Of a stretch of DNA of 32,061 nucleotides, positions 1 to 8,089 are shown piece after piece. Under the pieces are notes generated by a model that had not been told where the DNA came from, searched no databases, and saw only the letters and a program-made list of their open reading frames with translations. The first letter of the stretch is position 1. Each line of letters begins with the position of its first letter. The stretch is from positions 1-32,061 of the forward strand of contig NZ_CYGX02000068.1 of NCBI RefSeq assembly GCF_900019265.1, given 5' to 3'. This stretch comes from Paraburkholderia ribeironis (lineage in GTDB: Bacteria > Pseudomonadota > Gammaproteobacteria > Burkholderiales > Burkholderiaceae). The position numbers and the translations under genes are program-made.

Positions 1-710
1 TTTTTACACGGCCTCGGCCAGGAGCGGACTTTGGTTCGTCCTTCCACACAGACATTCGAGCGTCGGCTCCGCCCCGGACAACGGACTTTTGCACTCTAAA
101 TGGCGAGTTTCCTCGACCGGAACGGGTCTCCCCCGGTGCGCTTGCACTCAACTCTGGGTATCTGGTGTCCGCTTCCTACGCAGGCGAATTCGACAGTGAA
201 AGAACCTGGTTGCCTGCGCGAAACAACTTGACCACTACACGGTTCCACCTGGAGTCTGCGTCGTATTGGATTACCGGAAGCAGTGTCAAGCAACCTGCGG
301 TAGCTCTTACTGTCCCGCCCACTTAAAAATTGCATCTGTGTCAAGGCAGTAAGTCGACCAGTCGCTGCCGACTCGAGGCGTTCCGGAAGAATCATTCGAG
401 ATACTCCTCCATCCGCTGATATTTCGTGAAAGCACGATGGGAAGTCTGGGCTGGTTGACGGAATAAATCCGACCCGTCAGCCGTTTACGATATTGCGGAG
501 CGTCATACCAGCAGACTCCGCCGCGTGCCTTGCCGGTAATAGTAGTAACGCCTCATTTTCGGTGGCCCCGTAGCCGGCGCTGGATGCGTCAATCTGGTTT
601 TCAGTACAAAGGGGTGTGCACGGGGATCTGAACAAACTAAACGATACAGGAGGACGGTCCGGCGCGGGTCCCGAGTGACTCGGCGGCGGCAGGAAGGCGG
701 GAGACACATC
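1..710. other. Stretch without a convincing gene
   Basis: No open frame here has a ribosome site, a recognisable family motif or a plausible amino-acid composition. The short frames on either strand are rich in Arg, Ser and Pro, as expected of non-coding GC-rich DNA. The last 40 bases are the leader of the gene starting at 711 and contain a purine-rich stretch (GGAAGGCGGGAG, about 692-703) that serves as its ribosome site. Confidence 0.5.
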
Positions 711-1145
711 ATGAACGGGCGCAGGCTTTGCAAGATTGCCTTGACACTAGTGGCAGTGGCAGCGATGGCTGCGGGCGGTCCGACGCTGGCCGGCGGTCAC
801 GGTGGCGGTGGTGGCATGCACGGTGGAGGCTTTCACGGTCATGATGGCTTTTTCCACCATGACGGTTTTCACCATGGGCACGGGCATGTGACCTTCGTGG
901 TAGGCGGCGGCTGGCCGGGCTGGTGGGGATATCCATACTACGGCTGGCCATACCCAGATTCCTACCCCGGCTACTACGTGCCCGCGGCGCAATACGCGGC
1001 GCAATACATCGAGCAAGGCGATGGGTCGGACGGTGCGTCGGCGAACGCGTGGTGGTACCGATGCGACCAGCCCAGTGGCTATTACCCGTACATCAAGGAC
1101 TGTCCAGGCGGCTGGCAAACGGTACCGGCCCAGCCGTCGCCGTAG
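711..1145 (+). CDS. Small secreted Gly/His-rich protein of unknown function
   Basis: A 144-residue protein with a clear N-terminal signal peptide: basic MNGRRLCK, a hydrophobic core, then a likely cleavage near residues 25-29 before GGHGGG. The mature part opens with a Gly/His-rich segment (about residues 28-60) that could bind metal. A Trp/Tyr/Pro-rich segment follows (GWPGWWGYPYYGWPYP). The end carries WYRCDQPSGYYPYIKDCPGGW, whose two cysteines could form a disulfide. Similar short proteins ending in a 'C..P.GYYPY...C..GW' motif are common in Burkholderiales and lack an assigned role. I chose ATG 711 over the in-frame upstream start because it gives a proper signal peptide and has a ribosome site. 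It is followed after 13 bases by a lipoprotein gene, so the two probably form an operon of envelope proteins. The function is unknown; metal binding is inference. Confidence 0.75.
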   Translation: MNGRRLCKIALTLVAVAAMAAGGPTLAGGHGGGGGMHGGGFHGHDGFFHHDGFHHGHGHVTFVVGGGWPGWWGYPYYGWPYPDSYPGYYVPAAQYAAQYIEQGDGSDGASANAWWYRCDQPSGYYPYIKDCPGGWQTVPAQPSP

Positions 1146-1158
1146 TGCGGAGGTACTG

Positions 1159-1575
1159 ATGAAGCCGCGTTCAGTTCCCCTCCTGATGGCCGCCGCGCTC
1201 GTTGTGGCCGCCTGTACGGCGATACCGTCGGGCCCCAGCGTGATTGCGCTCCCGGGCAGTACCAAGACGTTCGACCAGTTTCGCAGTGATGACCACGACT
1301 GCCGCCAGTTTGCGCTCGGCCAGGTCGGCGGCGTGAACTCGCAGCAAGCCTCCAACACGGCGGCGGTGAGCAGTTCGGCGGTCGGTCCCAGTCATTCAAG
1401 CGACTCAGGATACGGCGCACAGTACCAATACGATGCCGCCTACATCCAGTGCATGTACGCGCGCGGACACCGGGTCCCGGTGTATGGCCAGATGCTTGCG
1501 GCGCCGCCCGCGACTCCACCTGCCAACTACAAGCCCTACTCCCCGCCGCCGGTACCGAAAGGGTACGCCCCCTGA
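1159..1575 (+). CDS. Small lipoprotein related to glycine-zipper envelope proteins
   Basis: A 138-residue protein. The signal sequence ends in a lipobox-like LVVAAC with Cys19 as the likely lipidated residue, so it should be anchored in a membrane facing the periplasm. GGAGGT lies 5 bases before ATG 1159 and supports this start rather than the longer frame. The mature part has F-D-Q-F-R..D..DCRQFA, a Ser/Ala-rich middle, YDAAYIQCMYARGHRVPV, and a proline-rich tail. I recognise the DCRQ and QCMY..GH.VPV blocks from Burkholderia proteins labelled 'glycine zipper family'. Here the central zipper of repeated GxxxG is not evident and the middle is short. It lies 13 bases after the secreted Gly/His-rich gene and is probably co-transcribed. 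No enzymatic role can be assigned. Confidence 0.72.
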   Translation: MKPRSVPLLMAAALVVAACTAIPSGPSVIALPGSTKTFDQFRSDDHDCRQFALGQVGGVNSQQASNTAAVSSSAVGPSHSSDSGYGAQYQYDAAYIQCMYARGHRVPVYGQMLAAPPATPPANYKPYSPPPVPKGYAP

Positions 1576-1876
1576 GTGCTCTGGCGATTCTTCAAAGCGA
1601 TTGGTGCAAGGGACCGTTGCAAGATCGGCGCAACGACGACTGCCGTCGGTTGGGCCTGGTTTTGGCGCTCCGGCCGATCACGCTCCCTCCGACGTGGCTA
1701 ACCGAACGGCCGTTGCACCTTTGGAACCTGCCGTCGAGGCGGCACCAGGCCGAACGGCGGCAGTGGGTCGCGTGCTGCCGGATCACGGTCTTGCCGGATT
1801 CTGCGCATGTATGCGGTTTGCATTCGACGGTGATCGGCCAGATTCAGCCGTTCAGCTAAGATTTGCAAACACCGCT
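1576..1876. other. Intergenic stretch, nothing recognised
   Basis: Overlapping open frames on both strands lack start signals and family motifs. I see no terminator with a T-tract after the lipoprotein gene. Confidence 0.4.
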
Positions 1877-2361
1877 CTACGACCTATTGCGGTCAATGGG
1901 AATCGCTGTGCTGCCTGAAGACACTCTCGCAACCGTATGCTGTGCCACGCTTCGACTCCGTGCATGCGATATAGGCTGGTGACTGTGCCTGCGCCGATGC
2001 AATGTTGATGGGATAAAAGATCCACCATGGCATGAGTGCGAAGGCCGATGACGAGCGAACTGCTTGCCACGTGCCAGGGCGGATGGTGTCCCCTCCGTAC
2101 ACACCATGATTGGACTTCATCGTGGTATCTGCGGCCCAGTTCATGGCTGATGCTGTCGCCAGCGATCGCGCCCAGTGCGGCAACGGCCAGCGTGATCCGC
2201 GCATCTAGGCCGAGACCGATCAGCGCTCCCGCGACAAGCTTCACGATGCCGGCCGGCACTGGCATGCCGACGATGGCGATCGACGCGGCGCAGGCGATGG
2301 AGAACACCACGGTGAGTGTCATCCAGCGGTGTGCGCCGATACTGTTAAGCAACGCGTGCAT
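1877..2361 (-). pseudogene. Decayed DedA-family membrane protein
   Basis: Reading from ATG 2361, the first 75 or so residues resemble the N-terminal half of DedA/VTT membrane proteins. There is a hydrophobic helix (WMTLTVVFSIACAASIAIVG), then PVPAGIVKLVAGALIGLGL, then AVAALGAIAGDSISHELGRRY, which matches the family's 'GA..GD.I.Y.LGR.YG' block. The match then leaves this frame. A neighbouring frame gives LARGKQFARH, like the 'RG..FF.RHG' that normally follows, and later pieces (a possible 'R/SFIP') sit in other frames. That pattern indicates several frameshifts, and the conserved C-terminal half is not intact. DedA proteins are undecaprenyl-phosphate or lipid flippases of the inner membrane. 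It follows the RND pump gene by 37 bases on the same strand, so it was probably once the last gene of that operon. Confidence is moderate because the call rests on one block. Confidence 0.5.
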
Positions 2362-2398
2362 GATGGTTCCCACTGGAGTCCTGATATGGCCAGACGCG

Positions 2399-5300
2399 TC
2401 AGGCATTCGCGACGCCGGATTCGACAAGCACATCACGCTCGAAGCGCCCATAGCGCAGCGCGAGCGTGGGCAGCACGATGAGGTTGAGTGCCGTCGACGT
2501 GATGAGGCCACCCAGGATCACGATTGCCATCGGCCCCTCGATCTCGTTGCCGGCCGCGCCGCTCGTCACTGCAAGCGGCAGCAGCGCCAACGCGGTCACG
2601 AGCGCGGTCATCAGGATCGGCACCAGCCGTTCCGATGCACCCCGTACGGCTGTGTCGGGACTCCACGGCAGACCGTCCACGTGCACGAGATGCTCGTAGT
2701 GGCTGATCAGCATGATCGAATTGCGCAACGAAATGCCGAACAGCGTGACGAAGCCCACCATGCTGCCGAGCGACAGGTTCGCACCCGTCAGCACCACGCT
2801 TAGCACACCGCCCACCAGTGCGAACGGCAGGTTGACCATCACCAGCAGCACGCCACGGCGACTTTTCATCGCGAGGAACAGCAGCAGCGCGATACCGACC
2901 AGCGACATGGCGCCGTACGCGAACAGGTCGCGCTGCGACTGCGCGCGCGCTTCGCTTTCGCCAGCGAATACGGCGTAAGTCCCCTGCGGCATGACGATTT
3001 CGCGATTCACGCGCGCCTCTGCCTCTTTCACGAAATCGCTCACAGCGCGTCTACCGAGATTGACGGACACCGTTTGCATGCGCCGGCCGCCATCGTGCGT
3101 GATCTGGTAGCGGCCCGAGACCTGACGGATCGCCGCGAGCTCATGCAGCGGCACGGCCAGTCCGTCCGGGTTGCGCAGCATCAGCGCGCCGACGCCGGCG
3201 AGCGTGGCACGTGCCGCAGGGTCAAGCACCACGGCGACGTCATACGTTCGGCTGCCCTGGTAGATCTGAGAGACCGTGGTACCCTGGTATGCCGCCTGGA
3301 TCGCGTCGAGCACCTCCACCGGCCTGAAGCCCCAGCGGTTCAACTGGTCGGGCTTGAGCTTCACTTCCAGTTCGGGAATGCCGGGAGGTGACTCCACCCG
3401 CACGCTTGCCGCGCCGTGGATTGTCCCGAGAAGGCGCGCGATCTCCTGAGCCTTGCGGTCGATCACGTCGAGGTTGTCGCCGAACACGTTGACGACCACT
3501 GGGGCAGTAACGCCCGAAATCGTTTCGTCGATGCGCTCGACAAGAAACGTGTTGACCGAGGTGGTCAGCCCCGGAAAGCGCGCGAGCGCCTGCTGGATGC
3601 GATAGAGCGCCCAGCTTTGGCCGGACGCGCTCATCGGCTCCAGATCGACCTCGAACTCGGAGAGCTGCACGCCAGCGGGGTCGACGACTTCATTGGCGCG
3701 GCCCGCGCGCTGCGCGACAAGACGCACGCCTTGGACCTGCATTAGCGCGTGCGACACCTGGGTGCCGATGCGCATCGATTCGGCGAGCGACGTACCGGGC
3801 GTAAGGCCCATGTGCACGATGTAGTGCCCCTCGCGCAGCTCCGGGATGAAATTGCCGCTCATGAACGGCACCGCTCCCAGCGCCGCAACGCACATCAGCG
3901 CGACGACGGCCATGACCGTCTTTACCCGTTGCTCAACCTTCATCAGCAGCGCGACATAGCGGGCCTTCAGGCGGGCGATCAGACGCGGTTCGTGTGCCGG
4001 CAACGGACCGTGCACGAGCAGTGCCAGTGCCATCGCGGGCGTGAGCGTAAGGGCCACGCCGAGTGAAGCCAGCACGGCGAGGATGTAGGCGACGCCGAGT
4101 GGCGCAAACAGCTTGCCGGCGACGCCCGAGAGCGTGAGCACCGGCAGGAAGATCAGCATCACGATGAAGGTGGCGAACACCACCGCGCTGCGCACCTCGA
4201 ACGAGGCGCGCAGCACCACGCGAAACGCGGGCATCGGCGCTGGCAGGTTCCGGTTTAGCCGCAGCCGCCGGTAGATGTTCTCGACATCGATGATGGCGTC
4301 GTCGACCACCTCGCCGAGTGCGATGGCGAAGCCGCCGAGCGTCATCGTGTTCAGGCTCACGCCGAACGACGTCAGCACGATGATGGCGATGAGCAGCGAC
4401 AGCGGAATAGCGACGGCGGAAATGACTGCCGTGCGCACATTGAGCAGGAACAGGAACAGCACCGCGATGACCAGCACAGCGCCCACAAGCAGTGCCATGC
4501 GCAGGTGGCCGATCGAGGCGTCGATGAAGCTGGCCGGCCGGAACACGTTCGCGTTGAGGTCGACTCCCTGCTTCGCGAGGACGAGCCTGAGCGCTACGAG
4601 CGTCTTCTCGATGTCTTTCGTGACCGCCAGCGTGTTGGTGCCGTACTGGCTTTCGAGCACCAGCATCACGCCGGGCTGGCCCATGATCGAGGCCGCACCC
4701 ACGGCAGGCGCGCTGCCCCAGGTGACGGTTGCGACGTCACCCAGACGGACTGCCGCGCCGTTGCTCCAGCGCAGCACGATACCGGCGAGCTTCTCCGGTG
4801 TCGTGATCTGGCCGTCGGCGTTGACGGCGATGCGCTGATTGTCGTTCTCGATGAAGCCTGCACCCCGCACGCCCGTGGATACGCGTGCCGCGGAAATCAC
4901 ATCCTGGATCAACAGGGTGTAGCGCATCAGCTTCGCGGAATCGACCTGGATCTGCAGCTGACGCATGTCGCCACCGAACACGATCACATCCGCCACGCCA
5001 GGCACGCTCGACAGCTGTGGCCTGACAGTCCACTGCGCGACGTCGTAGAGGTCCATCAGGGAGCGCGTCTTCGACGTCAGGCCAATGGTGCGCACGACAC
5101 TGGTCGTGGTCGTGAGCGGCAGGAGACGCGGTGGCATGACGCCGGCTGGCAGCGTTGCCGCGAGCGCATTGACCCGCTCGGAGACCAGCTGCCGGATCTG
5201 CATCACGTTCGCGTGGGCATCGAATACCAGCGTGATGGCGGACAGGCCCTGCATCGACTTCGAGCGCATCGACTGCAGTCCGACCATGCCGCCGAGGCCA

Positions 5301-5512
5301 TTCTCGAGCGGCTGGGTCACGAGCGTCTCGACCTGTTCGCTGGTTAGCCCCGGCGCTTCGGTCTGGACGATGCTCATCGGCGGAGCGAACTCCGGAAACA
5401 CATCGAGCTTCGCGCGGGTCAGCGTATAGAGACCGTAGCCGGCCGTGATGACGGCGAGCGCATAGATCACGCCGCGAAAGCGCAGCGAAAACCGGATGAT
5501 TGCGTTGAGCAT
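2399..5512 (-). CDS. Heavy-metal type RND efflux pump, CzcA/CusA family
   Basis: A 1037-residue inner-membrane proton-driven pump, full length for the HME-RND family. The N-terminus is a transmembrane helix (about 11-31) followed by a periplasmic porter domain with the conserved FPEFAPP and PGLTSEQVE stretches. Helices 2-6 lie at roughly 338-490, and a second porter domain and helices 8-12 follow. Helix 4 reads GFAIALGEVVDDAIIDVEN, giving E401, D404, D405 and E411. The acidic pair matches the proton-relay position of the family (D405 in E. coli CusA), but the helix lacks the DFG...DGAV pattern of CzcA-type Co/Zn/Cd pumps. The substrate is therefore uncertain and could be a monovalent or unusual metal. 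It is the last intact gene of a regulator-kinase-OMF-MFP-RND cluster and starts 41 bases after the membrane fusion gene. Confidence 0.9.
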   Translation of the reverse strand: MLNAIIRFSLRFRGVIYALAVITAGYGLYTLTRAKLDVFPEFAPPMSIVQTEAPGLTSEQVETLVTQPLENGLGGMVGLQSMRSKSMQGLSAITLVFDAHANVMQIRQLVSERVNALAATLPAGVMPPRLLPLTTTTSVVRTIGLTSKTRSLMDLYDVAQWTVRPQLSSVPGVADVIVFGGDMRQLQIQVDSAKLMRYTLLIQDVISAARVSTGVRGAGFIENDNQRIAVNADGQITTPEKLAGIVLRWSNGAAVRLGDVATVTWGSAPAVGAASIMGQPGVMLVLESQYGTNTLAVTKDIEKTLVALRLVLAKQGVDLNANVFRPASFIDASIGHLRMALLVGAVLVIAVLFLFLLNVRTAVISAVAIPLSLLIAIIVLTSFGVSLNTMTLGGFAIALGEVVDDAIIDVENIYRRLRLNRNLPAPMPAFRVVLRASFEVRSAVVFATFIVMLIFLPVLTLSGVAGKLFAPLGVAYILAVLASLGVALTLTPAMALALLVHGPLPAHEPRLIARLKARYVALLMKVEQRVKTVMAVVALMCVAALGAVPFMSGNFIPELREGHYIVHMGLTPGTSLAESMRIGTQVSHALMQVQGVRLVAQRAGRANEVVDPAGVQLSEFEVDLEPMSASGQSWALYRIQQALARFPGLTTSVNTFLVERIDETISGVTAPVVVNVFGDNLDVIDRKAQEIARLLGTIHGAASVRVESPPGIPELEVKLKPDQLNRWGFRPVEVLDAIQAAYQGTTVSQIYQGSRTYDVAVVLDPAARATLAGVGALMLRNPDGLAVPLHELAAIRQVSGRYQITHDGGRRMQTVSVNLGRRAVSDFVKEAEARVNREIVMPQGTYAVFAGESEARAQSQRDLFAYGAMSLVGIALLLFLAMKSRRGVLLVMVNLPFALVGGVLSVVLTGANLSLGSMVGFVTLFGISLRNSIMLISHYEHLVHVDGLPWSPDTAVRGASERLVPILMTALVTALALLPLAVTSGAAGNEIEGPMAIVILGGLITSTALNLIVLPTLALRYGRFERDVLVESGVANA

Positions 5513-5553
5513 GGGCAGTCGTTGGATTCGTGTCTTGCCTGTCGAGTCGCGGA

Positions 5554-6618
5554 TCAGTCATCGCACTCGGGCGGGTCCTTGCAGGCCGTCGCGATGCCCT
5601 GGGGTTTCAGTTCCTCGGACAGCAGCAGTTGGGCGCCCTGAGTGACGACCCGGTCTGCGGCGTGAAACCCGGAGGTCACAACGAAGCCGCGCTCGTGCTC
5701 GTTGCCTGCCGGCACGTAGCGTCGCGTGAAGCGATCGGGAGCGGTCTGCACGTAGGTCCATGTCTGTCCGCCATACCAGATGACAGCCTGCTCCGGAATG
5801 GCGAGCGCCTGGGCGCCGGGAGCCGGCGAGGGCACGTTCACGCTGGTACGCGTGCCCACCGGCAGCAAGTGATCAACGGCATAGAACCAGGGGTTGCCCT
5901 GCACGGATGGATCGGCAAGCGGCGAAGCCGAGAGCTTCTGTGCCGGCACTGGTTGGCCAGCCGGGACATCGATCGTGATGTGCGCGGGCGCGGGTCCACT
6001 GTACGTTGCGGGGAATGTGACACGCACCACGACCATGCGGCCCAACAGCAGGCGCTGGAACAGGTCGGACGCCGGCGCCATCGACGCGCTCGCGAGCGCA
6101 TCGCCGAACTGCTGGCGCATTGTTGCTTCCAGCCCGCCAACCGTCGCAGTGGCCGATTGCAGCTTTGCCTGATCGCCCTGCATGGCGGCCCGCGCATCCT
6201 GCAGGCTCTTCTGGGATATGTTGCGGTCGTCCTCGAACAGCACGCGGCTGCGTTCGTACTGCGCGTGCGAGTTGTCGCTCTGGGCCGTGAGGGTATCGAG
6301 ATCGGCCCGCGCAGCGGCCAGACGGTTATGCAGGTCGAAGAGCGGCTGCAGGTCGACGACGGTCGCCCACGCAGCGCTCGCAGGCTGCGCAGTGGTGAGC
6401 ACGAGCGGCGCAACCTCGATATGGCTCGCGCGCTGCACGTCGGGACTGAGGACCACCACGGTTTCGCCGTTGACCGTCTGTACCGTGGGCTGAGGTGCTG
6501 CCCGTGCAGTCGCTGGCGACGCCGACGGGTTCCGGTAGAGCGTCTGGTAGATGTACCAGCCCGCGCCGGCAGCCAGCGCGATTGTGACGGCGCAAAAGAA
6601 GAGCAACCGGTATTTCAT
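5554..6618 (-). CDS. RND efflux periplasmic adaptor (membrane fusion protein)
   Basis: A 354-residue protein with one N-terminal membrane anchor (about residues 5-25), then a periplasmic region. Residues around 95-170 are Ala/Gln/Asp-rich with heptad-like spacing (LHNRLAAARADLDTLTAQ and onward), the coiled-coil hairpin that contacts the outer-membrane channel. The C-terminal part holds beta-rich adaptor segments (LAIPEQAVIWYGGQTWTYV, RVVTQGAQLLLSEEL) typical of CusB/CzcB-like proteins. The extreme C-terminus has two cysteines (CKDPPEC) that might be a metal site; that is inference. Its start codon overlaps the stop of the outer-membrane gene as ATGA (6615-6618), showing translational coupling. 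It bridges the RND pump and the TolC-like channel. Confidence 0.87.
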   Translation of the reverse strand: MKYRLLFFCAVTIALAAGAGWYIYQTLYRNPSASPATARAAPQPTVQTVNGETVVVLSPDVQRASHIEVAPLVLTTAQPASAAWATVVDLQPLFDLHNRLAAARADLDTLTAQSDNSHAQYERSRVLFEDDRNISQKSLQDARAAMQGDQAKLQSATATVGGLEATMRQQFGDALASASMAPASDLFQRLLLGRMVVVRVTFPATYSGPAPAHITIDVPAGQPVPAQKLSASPLADPSVQGNPWFYAVDHLLPVGTRTSVNVPSPAPGAQALAIPEQAVIWYGGQTWTYVQTAPDRFTRRYVPAGNEHERGFVVTSGFHAADRVVTQGAQLLLSEELKPQGIATACKDPPECDD

Positions 6619-8021
6619 CGCCGTATGTCCTGTTCGGTCAGGGACTCATCTCTTGTCGCCTCGGGCTCAAGGGGCCGTTGCATCGCGTCCTCAAGCCCAC
6701 CGGCCGCCTGGCGGGCCGCAACCACGGCGTCCAGGTGTGCGATTACGTTCGCCTCGTAATCTGCTCTGGCTTGCGTGAAGGTCAGGCGGTCCGTGTTGCC
6801 GGCGGCAAAGCCTGCCGCCTGACTGTCGAGCTGACGCCGTGCGGTCGCAACGTGCCTTTGCGAAAGCTGCACGGAATCGAGACTCGACCGATAACGCGTG
6901 AGCGCGTGATCCAGATCACCGAGGATCGTGTCCTGCAAGGCCCCCGTACGCGCGGCGGCCTCCCGGCGCTTCGCCTCGGCCTGCTTGATGCCGCCCTGGT
7001 TCTGGTCGAAAACCGGCAATGTGATGCCCCCAAGTCCGAATCCGATCTTGTGGGTGCCCGTGTCGTACGTGTAGCCTGGGCCGAGGTGGATGTCCGGATA
7101 CTGTTTGGCCACTTCGAGCTGGAGTGCCGACTCTGCCGCCGCGTATTCTGCAAGTGACGCGAGCAGATCGGCGCGATGCAAGATCGCATCGCGCTGTGCA
7201 TCGGCAGCCGGTGGTGCCGGTGGCACCGCGTCGAACTCGTCGAGGTCAAGCCAGATGCCATCGAATGCTGATACCGGCACGCCGATCGCCGCCGCCAATT
7301 GCGCTCGCGCGTCCTGTTCCGCGCTTCGTGCTGCGGCCAGATCGGCCTCTGCCTGAGTTGCTGCCAGTACCGCTGCATCGACGTCCGGTCGCGAGTTTTC
7401 GCCAACCGCGCGGCGCTTCACGACCATCTGCACGATCTGCTGTCCGGCGTCGGCCTTGTGTGACAGGGCTACGCTGCGCTTGCGCGCCGCATACAGCGCA
7501 AGCAAAGCGTCGCGAACCTGCGCGCGGACTTTCCACGCTTCGTTGCCGATCGCAAGACGGGCCGCTTCCGACAGGTGTGAGGCCTGATCGACGCGATAGC
7601 CGCGCTTGCCCGCGGTCTCGATCGGAATGTCGAGCGCCGGACCCCATATGAAGGGTGCCCCCGGACCAGGGTTGGGCGTGGCGTACTGGAATGGCAACTG
7701 CAGCACGGGGTTGGGAATTGCGTCGGCAACCTCGACGCCGGCTTTGGCGGTGCCCCACTGGGCACGCGCGAGATCGAGCGCCGGGCTGTAATACCAGGCC
7801 GCCAGGGACAGCAACTCGCGGTTCCAGCGCACCGGCGGCCACGACTGAACGTCATGCCCGAGTTCGCGGACGAGGTACGCGTGCAGTTCGTCACTCGCAA
7901 GCGAGCGCTCTTCGAACTGCCGGGCTATCTGGTCGGGCACGATCGGCTGTGCCTGGTATGTCGCACAACCGGGCAGCAGGGTGAGGGCAATCAGCAGCGC
8001 TCGGCGCATTGGGGCATCCAT
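6615..8021 (-). CDS. TolC-family outer-membrane efflux lipoprotein
   Basis: A 468-residue outer-membrane factor. The signal peptide ends in a lipobox LLPGC, so the mature protein should be lipidated at Cys19. Two similar helical halves follow, with the repeats expected for a TolC/CusC-type trimeric channel: long Ala-rich helices around residues 145-260 and again 320-450, and a PNPVLQLPFQY beta-strand region near residue 102. Two starts are possible: ATG 8021, and ATG 8009, which gives a shorter and equally good signal peptide. It is separated by 68 bases from the upstream sensor kinase gene. That gap holds an 18-bp inverted repeat (8032-8049), a palindrome CAACCGGTTG (8069-8078) and TTGACG on the minus strand, so the pump genes may have their own promoter. 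Confidence 0.88.
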   Translation of the reverse strand: MDAPMRRALLIALTLLPGCATYQAQPIVPDQIARQFEERSLASDELHAYLVRELGHDVQSWPPVRWNRELLSLAAWYYSPALDLARAQWGTAKAGVEVADAIPNPVLQLPFQYATPNPGPGAPFIWGPALDIPIETAGKRGYRVDQASHLSEAARLAIGNEAWKVRAQVRDALLALYAARKRSVALSHKADAGQQIVQMVVKRRAVGENSRPDVDAAVLAATQAEADLAAARSAEQDARAQLAAAIGVPVSAFDGIWLDLDEFDAVPPAPPAADAQRDAILHRADLLASLAEYAAAESALQLEVAKQYPDIHLGPGYTYDTGTHKIGFGLGGITLPVFDQNQGGIKQAEAKRREAAARTGALQDTILGDLDHALTRYRSSLDSVQLSQRHVATARRQLDSQAAGFAAGNTDRLTFTQARADYEANVIAHLDAVVAARQAAGGLEDAMQRPLEPEATRDESLTEQDIRR

Positions 8022-8031
8022 GGGTCTCGCT

Positions 8032-8078
8032 GCCGCCCGCCCGGGCGGCTCCAGACCCCGATGCTACGCAACCGGTTG
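8032..8078 (-). promoter_or_regulatory. Possible control region before the efflux genes
   Basis: The gap between the kinase stop and the outer-membrane gene holds two symmetric elements. GCCGCCCG-CC-CGGGCGGC (8032-8049) is a perfect 8-bp inverted repeat that could fold as a hairpin in the leader. CAACCGGTTG (8069-8078) is a perfect palindrome. TTGACG on the minus strand (8088-8093) resembles a -35 box and overlaps the kinase stop codon, but I see no good -10 at 16-18 bases. The palindrome could be a binding site for the adjacent response regulator; this is inference. Confidence 0.3.
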
Positions 8079-8089
8079 TGAAATTTTCG

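Noticed and set aside
1..710. A horizontally acquired island or integrase-linked end at the left edge
   Set aside because: There is no integrase, transposase, tRNA or terminal repeat; the stretch simply lacks genes.
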